Shown here: piece by piece, positions 34,747-42,998 of the stretch
How the letters are laid out: each line of letters opens with the position of its first letter
Numbering within the stretch: position 1 is the first letter of the stretch
Assembly: GCF_047785965.1 (NCBI RefSeq)
Contig: NZ_JBLOBF010000004.1
Span: 1-64,000, forward strand
Source: Caldisericum exile_A
GTDB taxonomy: Bacteria > Caldisericota > Caldisericia > Caldisericales > Caldisericaceae
DNA: 64,000 nucleotides
Reading direction: 5' to 3'
Position numbers and translations under genes: made by a program
The notes under the pieces: model-generated
Told to the model about the DNA's origin: nothing
What the model saw: the letters and a program-made list of their open reading frames with translations, nothing else
The model's database searches: none

Positions 34747-35624
34747 TTTTTATAACGATTTTTATGATTTTAGTCTTCATCCCATTTTTAATTCCAATTT
34801 CAGAAATTGTAAGTAAAAGGGATATCTTACCAATAAATATAAATTTTTCATTTGTAAGAGACCCTCGATATTTTGGAAAATCGTTCCGTCACAAAATTGA
34901 ATCACTTATTAGTAATGAAATATTAGAAGAACTAATAAAAGAAAACAAAAGACTATACCTTAAAAATGACGCAATTGAATTTTTTGAATCTCTTGAAACT
35001 CATGAAAATTTTGAAACAGAAAATATTATCTTCACCTTAAAAGATTTGTGTATTCAAAAAAATTCAAAACTTGGGGAAGTATACTCAAAAGGTCCAGTAT
35101 ATGTCGGTAAGAATTCAACTATAAGAGCTCTTGCGTCTGATTCAGATATTTTTCTTGAAGAAAGTGTTATCATAAAACGATGGATTGACTCTTTAAAAAG
35201 TATATTTGTTTCTAAAAACTGTAATTTAGGAGTAAGTGCAAGCGCAGAGGATACAATTTTATTATCTAACAACGTGCAGTTTGAAAGGCTTTATGCCAAA
35301 AATATATCGTCTTACAATACAAAAAGTGAAGAAGTTGAAAGAGAATCCTACATAATAGGGACGATAAAAGCAGATGAAGATATTGAAATAAAAGGGAGTA
35401 TAGAAATTGTTGGCAATTTAATAGGTGAGGGAAAAATAAAACTCCACGACAATGTATCAGTAAAAGGAAATGTATTTTCACAAGATTCAATAGAAATGCA
35501 ACGTGGTGTAAGGATAGGAGGCAAAAACAAAATTAAATCTGTAGTTGCAAATGGAGAAATCTATTTAGGTGAAGATGTAATAATCCATGGATATGTATCT
35601 TCAAAAAAAGGAAAAACAGTATGA
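34743..35624 (+). CDS. Membrane-anchored bactofilin-like (polymer-forming) protein
   Basis: This 293-residue protein has a single N-terminal TM helix (about 2-20), a mixed middle part, then beta-helix-like repeats. One block lies at about 115-180 and a bactofilin-type block at about 200-290 (IIGTIKADEDIEIKGSIEIV, GNLIGEGKIKLHDNVSVKGN, ANGEIYLGEDVIIHGYV). Bactofilins form filaments that scaffold envelope enzymes. Finding one inside a glycosyltransferase operon suggests it organises the synthase. The start overlaps the GT2 stop and the end overlaps the next gene, so the set is tightly coupled. Confidence 0.7.
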   Translation: MIFITIFMILVFIPFLIPISEIVSKRDILPININFSFVRDPRYFGKSFRHKIESLISNEILEELIKENKRLYLKNDAIEFFESLETHENFETENIIFTLKDLCIQKNSKLGEVYSKGPVYVGKNSTIRALASDSDIFLEESVIIKRWIDSLKSIFVSKNCNLGVSASAEDTILLSNNVQFERLYAKNISSYNTKSEEVERESYIIGTIKADEDIEIKGSIEIVGNLIGEGKIKLHDNVSVKGNVFSQDSIEMQRGVRIGGKNKIKSVVANGEIYLGEDVIIHGYVSSKKGKTV

Positions 35625-37426
35625 GGAAGATTGCTGTAACTTTAATAATCATTGCAATATTGTTTGGCTTTGTTGGATTCAAAATATACCAATCTAAAGG
35701 AAAAAATGCCTACTACTCAATCATATTAGCATACAATCCAAAAGAAAGTTCCTATATAATTGATGCTTACAAAAGTGTGCTTGAAGAATTAAAAGTTCCA
35801 TATTTACTTGAAAGTACTTATGACTTGTCTTCAGAAAATGGAAAAGAATTTGTTAAAATTCATAAAGCTATCATCTTTATGGATGGCGTTAATAAATACC
35901 TTCCCGAGGAGATTATTCCTTTTCTTAAAGATTTTATTAGAAATGGTGGCTCGGTTTTTGCATCATTTGATATAGGTGTAAAAACGATTGACGGTGTTTA
36001 TAAAGATAAAGGAACACTTTCTTCGATTCTTGGAGTAAATAATATAAATTTTGGAAAGTACAAAGAAAAATCTTTTACAGAAGGGAATCTTATTATAAAG
36101 TCGCAAGAATCAGCAAAATTTTTGAATATTCCATCTTATAAATTGGAAAATGGTAAGTTTATTTCAGGGTATATGTACGGAAAGCTCACCTATCAGTGTC
36201 CAACTGTTGAAAAAGATGGAATAAATGATAGCGAAATTTTAGCCTATATTCAAACTTATGATGGAAAATTGCTTCCATCTATTACCTTAAGAAAATTGGG
36301 CGGCTATGTTATGTATGTTTCAATTCCTTTAGGATATTTGAAGGCATATTCTGATGATTTTCCGTTAAGAACATTTATTTCATTTTTCCTTTTCAAAATT
36401 GTTAAAGCACCACACATTTTAGGTACTCCTTATGGTATTCCTGGACTTATTGTAAATTTGCATATAGATTCAAATATTGACTATAAATCTATCCCATATC
36501 TTGAAGAAAAAGGTTTTTTAAATAAAGAAATTGAATATTCAATACATATTTGTGCTGGTGATTTTAGAGATTATCCTCAAGATAATTTAGGTTTCGATGC
36601 ATGTGGAAAAGGAAGGGATTTAGTTATAAAGCTTTCAAAGTATGGAGTAATTGGAGATCACGGTGGATTTGCTCACAATTACTTTTCCTCTCTTCTTAAC
36701 CAAAATTTGCTCACAAAAGATGAAATTAAAAACTTTATCGATAAAAATACTCAATGTCTTGAAAGCATTGTAAAGTACAAAATTAGGGAATACTCTGCGC
36801 CTAATGGGGTTCATCCCAGAGTTGTAACGAGCATTCTTGAGGAAGAAGGTTTTAACTCTTATTATTATACAGGTGACAATTCGTCGGTTCCAAATAGAAC
36901 ATTTCTTGCTGGATCAATGGTTTCAAAACAAGTCATCGCTTTTCCAATAACATCTTATAAGGAATATGCTTCTTTATACGAAATGTATAAAGGGAGAGTT
37001 CCAGAGACTGAAGTTGAAAACTTTTTAAAAGATTTGGTAAATTATGCTATACAAACTAAGACAATAAGACTCTTTTATTCACATCCTTATGATTTTCCAC
37101 TGTATGAAAATGCCTTACTAAGTTTTACAAAATATGCAATTTCGCTTTCCAAAAGTAAAGAAATACAAATCAAACCTATGAGTTATTTTGCAGATTTCCT
37201 TCTAAATCTTTTTAATGCAAAGTTTGAGATTAATGTGGGGAAAAATTTAATCTATTTGAGTGGAAATTCTTTAAAAGGATTCGTTGTTGCATTGCCGAAA
37301 GAATTTATTATTAAAGGTGTTATAAGTGGTGTAAAAATTGAAAATGACGAAGATTATACATATATAAAAGTCTTAGATAGTTATAAAAGCCAAAAATTAG
37401 TAATACCTTTTGAATTCAAAAATTAA
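35621..37426 (+). CDS. Membrane-anchored polysaccharide-deacetylase-like protein
   Basis: This 601-residue protein has a TM anchor (about 5-22). An alpha/beta domain at 30-240 (AIIFMDGVNKYLP, IRNGGSVFASFDIG) has a class-I-amidotransferase-like look. The segment at about 270-530 resembles a NodB-type barrel: LIVNLHIDSNID (the Asp/His region), GDHGGFAHNYFSS, YSAPNGVHPRVVTSILEEEG and IRLFYSHPYDFP. A beta-rich tail ends the protein. Metal ligands fit a deacetylase-like site but are not in the textbook TFDD...H-S-TH form, so activity is uncertain. As last gene of the cassette it probably modifies the polymer outside the membrane. PelA- or PgaB-like roles are analogies. Confidence 0.6.
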   Translation: MRKIAVTLIIIAILFGFVGFKIYQSKGKNAYYSIILAYNPKESSYIIDAYKSVLEELKVPYLLESTYDLSSENGKEFVKIHKAIIFMDGVNKYLPEEIIPFLKDFIRNGGSVFASFDIGVKTIDGVYKDKGTLSSILGVNNINFGKYKEKSFTEGNLIIKSQESAKFLNIPSYKLENGKFISGYMYGKLTYQCPTVEKDGINDSEILAYIQTYDGKLLPSITLRKLGGYVMYVSIPLGYLKAYSDDFPLRTFISFFLFKIVKAPHILGTPYGIPGLIVNLHIDSNIDYKSIPYLEEKGFLNKEIEYSIHICAGDFRDYPQDNLGFDACGKGRDLVIKLSKYGVIGDHGGFAHNYFSSLLNQNLLTKDEIKNFIDKNTQCLESIVKYKIREYSAPNGVHPRVVTSILEEEGFNSYYYTGDNSSVPNRTFLAGSMVSKQVIAFPITSYKEYASLYEMYKGRVPETEVENFLKDLVNYAIQTKTIRLFYSHPYDFPLYENALLSFTKYAISLSKSKEIQIKPMSYFADFLLNLFNAKFEINVGKNLIYLSGNSLKGFVVALPKEFIIKGVISGVKIENDEDYTYIKVLDSYKSQKLVIPFEFKN

Positions 37427-37471
37427 TTTGCAAAAAATACCAAAAAATATAAAATTGTTTGAGGTGATAAA

Positions 37472-38671
37472 ATGGATTTATTTGATAAATGTTATAACCC
37501 GAAAGAAAATAGCGCACTTTACGATGCAAAGGTTGCAGAAGAAAAGGGTCTTTATCCATACTTCTTACCCTTTGAAGGAACAGAAGGCACTGAAGTGCTA
37601 TATAAAGGAAGAAAAATAATTATGCTTGGCTCAAATAACTATCTTGGACTCACGCACCATCCTAAGGTAAAAGAAGCCGCAAAAAAGGCCATTGATGAAT
37701 ATGGGACATCTGCAACTGGATCCAGATTCATGAATGGCACTTTGAAAATTCATAGGGATTTGGAAGATGCACTTTCAGAATTTTTAAATAAGGAAGCAGT
37801 GATAGTTTTCTCAACAGGATATCAAACAAATCTAGGTACAATCTCTGCACTTCTTTCCCCGAAAGACTATGCAATAATGGACAAAGAAGATCACGCTTCA
37901 ATTGTTGATGGATGGAGTATGTCTCATGCAAAATTTGCAAGATTCAACCATAATGATGTTAAAAGTCTTGAGAATGTTTTATCAAAAATTCCAGATGATG
38001 CAGGAAAACTAATTGTTGTCGATGGTGTTTATTCAATGGCAGGAGATATTGCACCATTGCCAGAAATTGTTGAATTAAAAAATAAATATGGAGCCCGTTT
38101 AATGGTTGATGACGCACACTCGATTGGTGTATTAGGAAGAAATGGGCGTGGTACTGCAAACCACTTTAATCTTGGGAATGAAGTAGATCTTATAATGGGA
38201 ACTTTTAGTAAATCATTTGCAAGTTTGGGTGGATTTATCGCAGGCGATAGAGAAGTCATTAATTATATTAAACATTATGCGAGACCTTTTATCTTTTCGG
38301 CAGCAATGACTCCTGCATCAGCTGCCGCAGCACTTGCAGCGCTTCAAATAATGCAGGAAGAACCAGAGCGTATTGAACATCTTTGGAATATTGCAAATAG
38401 GATGAGAAAAGGTCTTAAAGAGTTGGGGTTTGATATAGGCGCAAGCAATACACCGATAATTCCTGTTTATATAAGGGACAAATGGAAAACTGTTATGATG
38501 TGGAAGGAATTATTTGAACTTGGTGTTTATACAAATCCGGTTTTTCCTCCCGCAGTGCAACCAAACGACTCACTTCTTAGGACAAGCTATATTGCAACAC
38601 ATACAGAAGAACAAATTGACAAGGCACTTTCAATCTTTGAGAAAGCAGGTAAGAAGTTAGGGATAATATAA
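37472..38671 (+). CDS. Alpha-oxoamine synthase, serine-palmitoyltransferase-like
   Basis: This 399-residue PLP enzyme condenses an amino acid with an acyl-CoA (or acyl-ACP). The family also includes KBL, AONS (BioF) and ALAS. Landmarks are GSNNYLGLTHHPKV, GSRFMNGTLKIH, MDKEDHASIVDG, MVDDAHSIGVLG (Asp213/His216 region) and the PLP lysine in GTFSKSFASLGGF (K247). The GTFSKS-(F/L)-ASLGG lysine motif and the GLYPYF-like N-terminus resemble bacterial serine palmitoyltransferases more than BioF/KBL, which usually have GTLGKA-GG. No other biotin gene is present, favouring a sphingoid-base-like or other ketolipid reaction. It has a GAGGTGA SD, 46 nt after the polysaccharide cassette. Confidence 0.75.
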   Translation: MDLFDKCYNPKENSALYDAKVAEEKGLYPYFLPFEGTEGTEVLYKGRKIIMLGSNNYLGLTHHPKVKEAAKKAIDEYGTSATGSRFMNGTLKIHRDLEDALSEFLNKEAVIVFSTGYQTNLGTISALLSPKDYAIMDKEDHASIVDGWSMSHAKFARFNHNDVKSLENVLSKIPDDAGKLIVVDGVYSMAGDIAPLPEIVELKNKYGARLMVDDAHSIGVLGRNGRGTANHFNLGNEVDLIMGTFSKSFASLGGFIAGDREVINYIKHYARPFIFSAAMTPASAAAALAALQIMQEEPERIEHLWNIANRMRKGLKELGFDIGASNTPIIPVYIRDKWKTVMMWKELFELGVYTNPVFPPAVQPNDSLLRTSYIATHTEEQIDKALSIFEKAGKKLGII

Positions 38672-38755
38672 AAAGTAGAATAAACATCTAAAACTCTATT
38701 AATATAGAAGCATTTCTATTAATTTGATGTGTAAAAGCTTCTTTAAATCATAAGA

Positions 38756-39200
38756 AGGGGGCACCTTTTTTCACTTACCCCAAAATCAAAATCAATATTG
38801 GGGGAAGAATTGCGGGGGCGTTTTGGTCCCCCTCAAAATGGTTGTCATATCGAGCGAAGCGAGATATCTCCTCTGTTTATATTGGAGAGATTTACAAGTC
38901 TCCCCTTAAACTTCTCCAAAAGAGGAGATTTCTCAGTCGCTTGCGCTCCTTCGAAATGACAATTATTGAAAGAGAACAAATCCCCCATCAACCATTAGAA
39001 AGGTGGGTGCCCCCTTTCTAACTTACCCCCAAATCAAAGTTATTATTTGGGGGAGTATTGAGGGGGCGTTTTGGTGTCCCCTCAAAATATGGAGATTTCT
39101 CCTCACTACGTTCGTCGAAATGACTTTTTGTGTCATTCAGAAGCTAATTCTCATTTGTCATTCCGAAGTGGCAAAGCCACGAGGAATCTCCGAATTTCAA
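38756..39200. repeat. Palindromic repeat cluster B (inverted counterpart of cluster A)
   Basis: The same modules as in cluster A appear in reverse complement and in mirrored order. They are d' at 38828-38880 (TGTCATATCGAGCGAAGCGA), c' at 38921-38961 (AGTCGCTTGCGCTCCTTCGA), b' at 39091-39124 (CACTACGTTCGTCGAAATGA) and a' at 39156-39194 (ATTCCGAAGTGGCAAAGCCA). Between them are G/C-rich linkers (AATATTGGGGGAAGAATTG, GAGGGGGCGTTTTGG) different from cluster A. No gene is supported here. Confidence 0.85.
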
Positions 39201-39278
39201 TGAATTGATATACTTTTCTTTTTAAGCTCCTTAAAAAGAGATATTCTGCTAATTCCGTAGCGACAAATCAGTGGGATT

Positions 39279-39299
39279 AGAGGGGAAAACTTCCCCTCT
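39279..39299. terminator. Possible terminator hairpin beside lpdA
   Basis: AGAGGGGAA and TTCCCCTCT form a 9-bp stem with a 3-nt loop, 19 nt past the lpdA stop. A T-rich tract follows on the plus strand rather than the minus strand, so its use by lpdA is uncertain. Confidence 0.35.
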
Positions 39300-39317
39300 C
39301 TGTTGTGATTTTATTTT

Positions 39318-40709
39318 TTATTTTCTTACAACTATATGAACAGCTTCTCCTAATGGGACTTTCACTGCTTCCATTACTGCTTCTGGAAGTGTTGGATGCG
39401 TGTGAATTGTATCTGCAACATCCTTCAACGTTAATTTATTCTTTATTGCCAAGGCAAGTTCTGATATCATTACTGAAGCTTCGGGTCCTATGATTTGTGC
39501 ACCAATAATTTCCTTTGTGTCACTTCTTGCAACAACCTTAACAGTACCATCTGTTGCGTTCATTGAAACTGCTTTTCCATTTGCTGTAAACGGAAATTCT
39601 CCTGTTACAACATCAATTCCATGTGCCTTTGCCTCTTCTTCTGTTAAACCTACGGAAGCAATTTCTGGTGTTGTAAATATTGCCCAAGGCACAACTCGAT
39701 AGTCCATCTTTGTATCATGTCCTGCAATAATTTCTGCAACGACTTCTCCTTCTTTCATTGCCTTATGAGCAAGAAGAAGACCACCTACAACATCTCCAAT
39801 TGCGTAATGGTGTTCAATATTTGTTCTTAAATATTCATTAACTATTATTCTTCCTTTTTCGGTTTGAATGCCAACTTTTTCAAGGCCGATATTATCGGAA
39901 TTAAGCTTCCTACCTATTGATACAAGTACCTTTTCTGTTTCAAGCACTTCGCCATTCCCCAGTGTTAGATAAACTTTATTATCTTTTACATCAATACTTT
40001 CAATCTTTTGTCCTAATTTAAACTCTATGCCTCTCTTTTGATATATCCTCTGTATCAGTGTTGTAAGTTTTTTATCCTTAAGAGTTGGAACAACCGTTTC
40101 CATCATTTCTACAACTGTTACTTGTGTTCCAAATGAGTTAAAGAATGTTGCAAATTCCATTCCTATTGCCCCAGCACCAACAATTATCATTTTTTTAGGA
40201 TATTCAGTAAGCTCAAGTGCATCATCTGAAGTGAGAACATTTACATGGTCAATTTTAAAAGTAGGAATCATAGCAGGCTCAGAGCCTGTTGCGATAACTA
40301 TATCTTTACCTTTATAAATTTCTTTGCCCTGTGCTGTTTCAATTTCAACGGTATTTCCGTCAATAAGATAGCCTCTTCCGTATTTAATTTCGACTTTTCT
40401 TGCTTTAAGAAGAAAGTCTACTCCTGAAACAAGTTTTTTAACAACCGTTTCTTTCCACACCTTTATTCCTTTTGGATCGAATGAAACGTGATTTACTGTA
40501 ATGCCGAAGATTTTTGATTCATGTGCTTCCCTATATATATCGGAAGCTTTGAGTATCGCCTTTGTTGGGATGCACCCTCTATTGAGACATGTACCACCCA
40601 AGACTCTATTTTCTACTATCAAAACCTTTTTTCCTAAGTCTCCAAGCCTTATTGCTGATACATATCCTGCAGAGCCTGATCCAATTACAATAACATCAAA
40701 TTCTTCCAT
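39318..40709 (-). CDS. lpdA: Dihydrolipoamide dehydrogenase (E3/L-protein)
   Basis: This 463-residue FAD disulfide reductase has FAD motif VIGSGSAGYVSA (9-20) and redox cysteines in GGTCLNRGCIPTKA (C41, C46). NAD motif IVGAGAIGMEFA, ALGDV-like HYAIGDVVGG and the catalytic His-Glu near the end (HTHPTLPEAVMEA) are all present. It reoxidises lipoyl groups with NAD+. No 2-oxoacid dehydrogenase genes are adjacent. The glycine cleavage genes at 62-64 kb lack an L-protein within view, making this a plausible partner. GGAGG precedes the ATG and a TATAAT lies just upstream. Confidence 0.94.
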   Translation of the reverse strand: MEEFDVIVIGSGSAGYVSAIRLGDLGKKVLIVENRVLGGTCLNRGCIPTKAILKASDIYREAHESKIFGITVNHVSFDPKGIKVWKETVVKKLVSGVDFLLKARKVEIKYGRGYLIDGNTVEIETAQGKEIYKGKDIVIATGSEPAMIPTFKIDHVNVLTSDDALELTEYPKKMIIVGAGAIGMEFATFFNSFGTQVTVVEMMETVVPTLKDKKLTTLIQRIYQKRGIEFKLGQKIESIDVKDNKVYLTLGNGEVLETEKVLVSIGRKLNSDNIGLEKVGIQTEKGRIIVNEYLRTNIEHHYAIGDVVGGLLLAHKAMKEGEVVAEIIAGHDTKMDYRVVPWAIFTTPEIASVGLTEEEAKAHGIDVVTGEFPFTANGKAVSMNATDGTVKVVARSDTKEIIGAQIIGPEASVMISELALAIKNKLTLKDVADTIHTHPTLPEAVMEAVKVPLGEAVHIVVRK

Positions 40710-40764
40710 TTTTCACCTCCAATAAATTATAATGGAAGGAAAGGAATTTCCTCTCCAAGTTTTT

Positions 40765-41069
40765 CTAAGAAATGATTTTTGGCTCCTTTTCTACAATTTC
40801 CGCAAACTCATCGTAAGTTAAAAGAGGAACTAAACTTTCGCTCTCATCAAATCCACGTGCAATAAAATCGTCCTTTAATGCGTAAAGTTCAACCTCGTCT
40901 TTAACCAAGGTTTTTATATCTTTTTCAACGGCAAACAGGATGCCATCTTGAATAAAAACTACTTTATCTTGAGGAAGAGCAATTTCTAACAATAAATGTG
41001 CAACTTGATAATCTGGAGATTTTTTATAACCCTTTCATCAAGCGTGTAGTTTGGTTTTAATTCAGCCAT
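40765..41069 (-). pseudogene. tusA-tusB (sirA-dsrH) deletion scar
   Basis: With a good GGAGG and ATG at 41069 the frame reads MAELKPNYTLDERV. That matches the start of TusA/SirA sulfur-carrier proteins up to the point where the active-site Cys-Pro should follow. It then runs to a stop. In the next frame, from about 41015, one reads YKKSPDYQVAHLLLEIAL followed by PQDKVVFIQDGILFAVEKDI and the rest of a TusB/DsrH protein. The best explanation is a deletion joining the first codons of tusA to tusB. The 75-codon ORF 40765-40992 is the TusB remainder and has no SD of its own. Confidence 0.65.
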
Positions 41070-41103
41070 TTCTAAATACCTCCTTTTGTAAATATTTTTA
41101 ACA

Positions 41104-41127
41104 AAAGGGGGCAAAAGCCCCCTTATT
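41104..41127 (-). terminator. Terminator after the AhpD-like gene
   Basis: AAGGGGGC and GCCCCCTT pair around AAAA, 16 nt past the stop codon on the minus strand, followed there by TTGTTAAAAATATTT. Confidence 0.75.
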
Positions 41128-41142
41128 TAAGAATTTCAAAAA

Positions 41143-41481
41143 CTACTTTGCGCCAAATTGCTCTAAAGCATCAAGGACTAGTCTGATGTAAGCAATTGAT
41201 GGACCGCCGCCCATAAGACCTGCAACTTCTGCTGCCTCAAGGATCTCAGCCCTTGTTGCACCTGCCTCAATTGCATTTTTCACATGGAGAGCAATGCAGT
41301 AGGCACAGTGTGCTGCAATACCAAGTGCAATAGAAATAAGTTCTTTCTCTTTGGTTGAAAGTGCCCCTGGTTTCTCTGCTTCCTTGATAAGTCCCATTAC
41401 AGCGTCAATGTAACCCTTGTCAAACTCTCCGAGTTGTTTAGCGGTTTTCATAAAATCTTCAACCATTTGTTTTGCGTCCAT
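41143..41481 (-). CDS. Carboxymuconolactone-decarboxylase/AhpD-family protein
   Basis: This is a protein of about 112 residues with the AhpD-like redox motif HCAYCIALH (Cys-x-x-Cys then His) in the middle. Helical segments characteristic of the CMD fold follow (NAIEAGATRAEILEAAEVAGLMGG). Such proteins act as alkylhydroperoxidase partners or thiol-disulfide reductants; the specific function is unknown. The ATG at 41481 has GGGAGG 6 nt upstream and is preferred to the in-frame TTG two codons earlier. Confidence 0.85.
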   Translation of the reverse strand: MDAKQMVEDFMKTAKQLGEFDKGYIDAVMGLIKEAEKPGALSTKEKELISIALGIAAHCAYCIALHVKNAIEAGATRAEILEAAEVAGLMGGGPSIAYIRLVLDALEQFGAK

Positions 41482-41487
41482 ACGCAA

Positions 41488-41836
41488 CCTCCCTTTAAAA
41501 ATTTTTATTTATAATGTTTTCTTCCGTCGGGAAGAAAACCAGTAAAATTGTCTATCAGAAATATTTGTTCTAAATTCTTCTGTGCTAAAAAGCACCAATT
41601 CATTAAATTGTTCGTACTTAATCATTCTATTCACACTTATCATTATATACATATTTTAAAATTTTGCAATACTTTTTGAGTAAAATTTCACTAATATCAT
41701 TATGAAATTATCAATATAGTGTTTAAGCCATGTAATTTGAATGGTAAATAACAAAGTTGACTCTAAAAATTAAGAAAGAACTTTATTTTACCAAGCATTT
41801 GCTTTTTCACAATTTCACAAAAGGTAAGACGTTTGC
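41488..41836. other. Intergenic region upstream of the MBX-like operon
   Basis: This is divergent, AT-rich sequence. The only structure I see is a perfect 9-bp hairpin at 41517-41538 (TTTTCTTCC and GGAAGAAAA) in the leader of the AhpD-like gene. Its mirror-symmetric T/A ends could make it a terminator or a regulatory stem. The remainder shows no ORF or repeat. Confidence 0.4.
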
Positions 41837-41864
41837 TTGACTAATATAAAAAAAATTTTAAAAT
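41837..41864 (+). promoter_or_regulatory. Promoter of the MBX-like operon
   Basis: TTGACT (41837-41842), 16 nt, TAAAAT (41859-41864), about 40 nt before the first ATG, which has an AAAGGTGGTG SD. It is the only good promoter in front of the block; all 13 following genes overlap or nearly touch. Confidence 0.55.
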
Positions 41865-41904
41865 AGTTGAGGTAGGCATAAAATTAGGTGAAAGGTGGTG
41901 AAAA

Positions 41905-42411
41905 ATGGAAAAAGCAAACTACCTAAGTAAGGTTATCTTTGAAACGATTGTTTTATTCCTTACATGGATTTTACTTACTGAAAGTTTTGCAACCTCAGAA
42001 TTAATTTTTGGATTCCTTATTGCGTTTGTCATTTCAATTGGCACGGCAGATCTCTTTACAGAACACGGTCTTGCTCATTTAAATCCAAAAAAGCTATTTT
42101 ATCTTATTATTTACATTCCTTACTATCTCTATCAAGTTGTTAAGGCGAATGTTCAGGTTGCAATGATTGTCCTTAATCCATCTCTTCCTATAAAACCTGG
42201 AATTGTTAAAGTTAAGACAAAATTAAAAACAGATGCAGGTAAACTTGCCCTTGCAAATTCAATTACACTTACACCAGGGACTATTACTATGGATGTTGTG
42301 GGGGATGAACTTTTTATCCATTGGATTACTGTGGACGATGAAAGCGTTGAAGGCGCAACTGAAAGTATTGTTTCGCCTTTTGAAAAATTTTTGAAGGAGA
42401 TTTTCTCATGA
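41905..42411 (+). CDS. MrpE/MnhE-type subunit (MbxA-like)
   Basis: This 168-residue protein has two or three N-terminal TM helices and the conserved PF01899 tail: LANSITLTPGTITMDVVGDE then LFIHWITVDDES. MrpE-type subunits belong to the Na+/H+ antiporter module. It is the first gene of the operon, as mbxA is in the archaeal MBX/MBS loci. The stop overlaps the next ATG. Confidence 0.9.
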   Translation: MEKANYLSKVIFETIVLFLTWILLTESFATSELIFGFLIAFVISIGTADLFTEHGLAHLNPKKLFYLIIYIPYYLYQVVKANVQVAMIVLNPSLPIKPGIVKVKTKLKTDAGKLALANSITLTPGTITMDVVGDELFIHWITVDDESVEGATESIVSPFEKFLKEIFS

Positions 42412-42665
42412 AAGTGGTAGATTTGATTTATTTGGGCTTGCTTGCAGTTTCAACGATTCTTATGATTGTGCGACTCGTAAAAGGACCTGACACGGCAAAT
42501 CGTGCAATGGCATTGGATACTCTTACAACACTTTTTGTTGCACTTTTTGTATTCTTTGCATTGGTCTTTGGAAGGTCATTTTATATGGATGTGGCTGTAG
42601 TTTATGCAATTATTTCTTTTGTTGGCGTTCTTGTTGTTGCTCGCTTTATTGAAAGGGGGCTTTGA
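42408..42665 (+). CDS. MrpF/MnhF-type subunit (MbxB-like)
   Basis: This 85-residue protein has three TM helices. The conserved loop RLVKGPDTANRAMALDTLTT after the first helix is the MrpF signature. It is part of the membrane cation-transport module. It overlaps mrpE by 4 nt and is 1 nt from the mrpG start. Confidence 0.9.
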   Translation: MKVVDLIYLGLLAVSTILMIVRLVKGPDTANRAMALDTLTTLFVALFVFFALVFGRSFYMDVAVVYAIISFVGVLVVARFIERGL

Positions 42666-42666
42666 G

Positions 42667-42996
42667 ATGGGTATTAACGTTATCATCGGCTATACTCTCA
42701 TGTTTATCGGTGCGTTTTTCTTTCTCCTCTCTGCAATTGGCCTTTTGAGACTTCCTGATCTATACACAAGAATGCAGGCTGCAACAAAAGCAACTACGCT
42801 TGGAGCAATTTCCTCAATTATTGGAATAGGACTTATGAAGGAGGATATTCTTATAAAATCAATAATTCTTGCAACATTTATTATTCTTACTGCACCTATT
42901 TCGGGTTCAGCACTCATTCGTGCAGGATACAAGGCAAAATCCCCAATGACTGACAAAACTGTGGTTGATAAGTTCAAAGAGAAAGAAGGTGAATGA
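42667..42996 (+). CDS. MrpG/MnhG-type subunit (MbxC-like)
   Basis: This is a protein of about 109 residues with three TM helices and the MrpG motif LRLPDLYTRMQAATKATTLG after the first helix. APISGSALIRAGY follows. The ATG at 42667 is chosen because it follows mrpF directly with an AAGGGGG SD; upstream in-frame codons lie inside mrpF. Confidence 0.9.
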   Translation: MGINVIIGYTLMFIGAFFFLLSAIGLLRLPDLYTRMQAATKATTLGAISSIIGIGLMKEDILIKSIILATFIILTAPISGSALIRAGYKAKSPMTDKTVVDKFKEKEGE

Positions 42997-42998
42997 CG

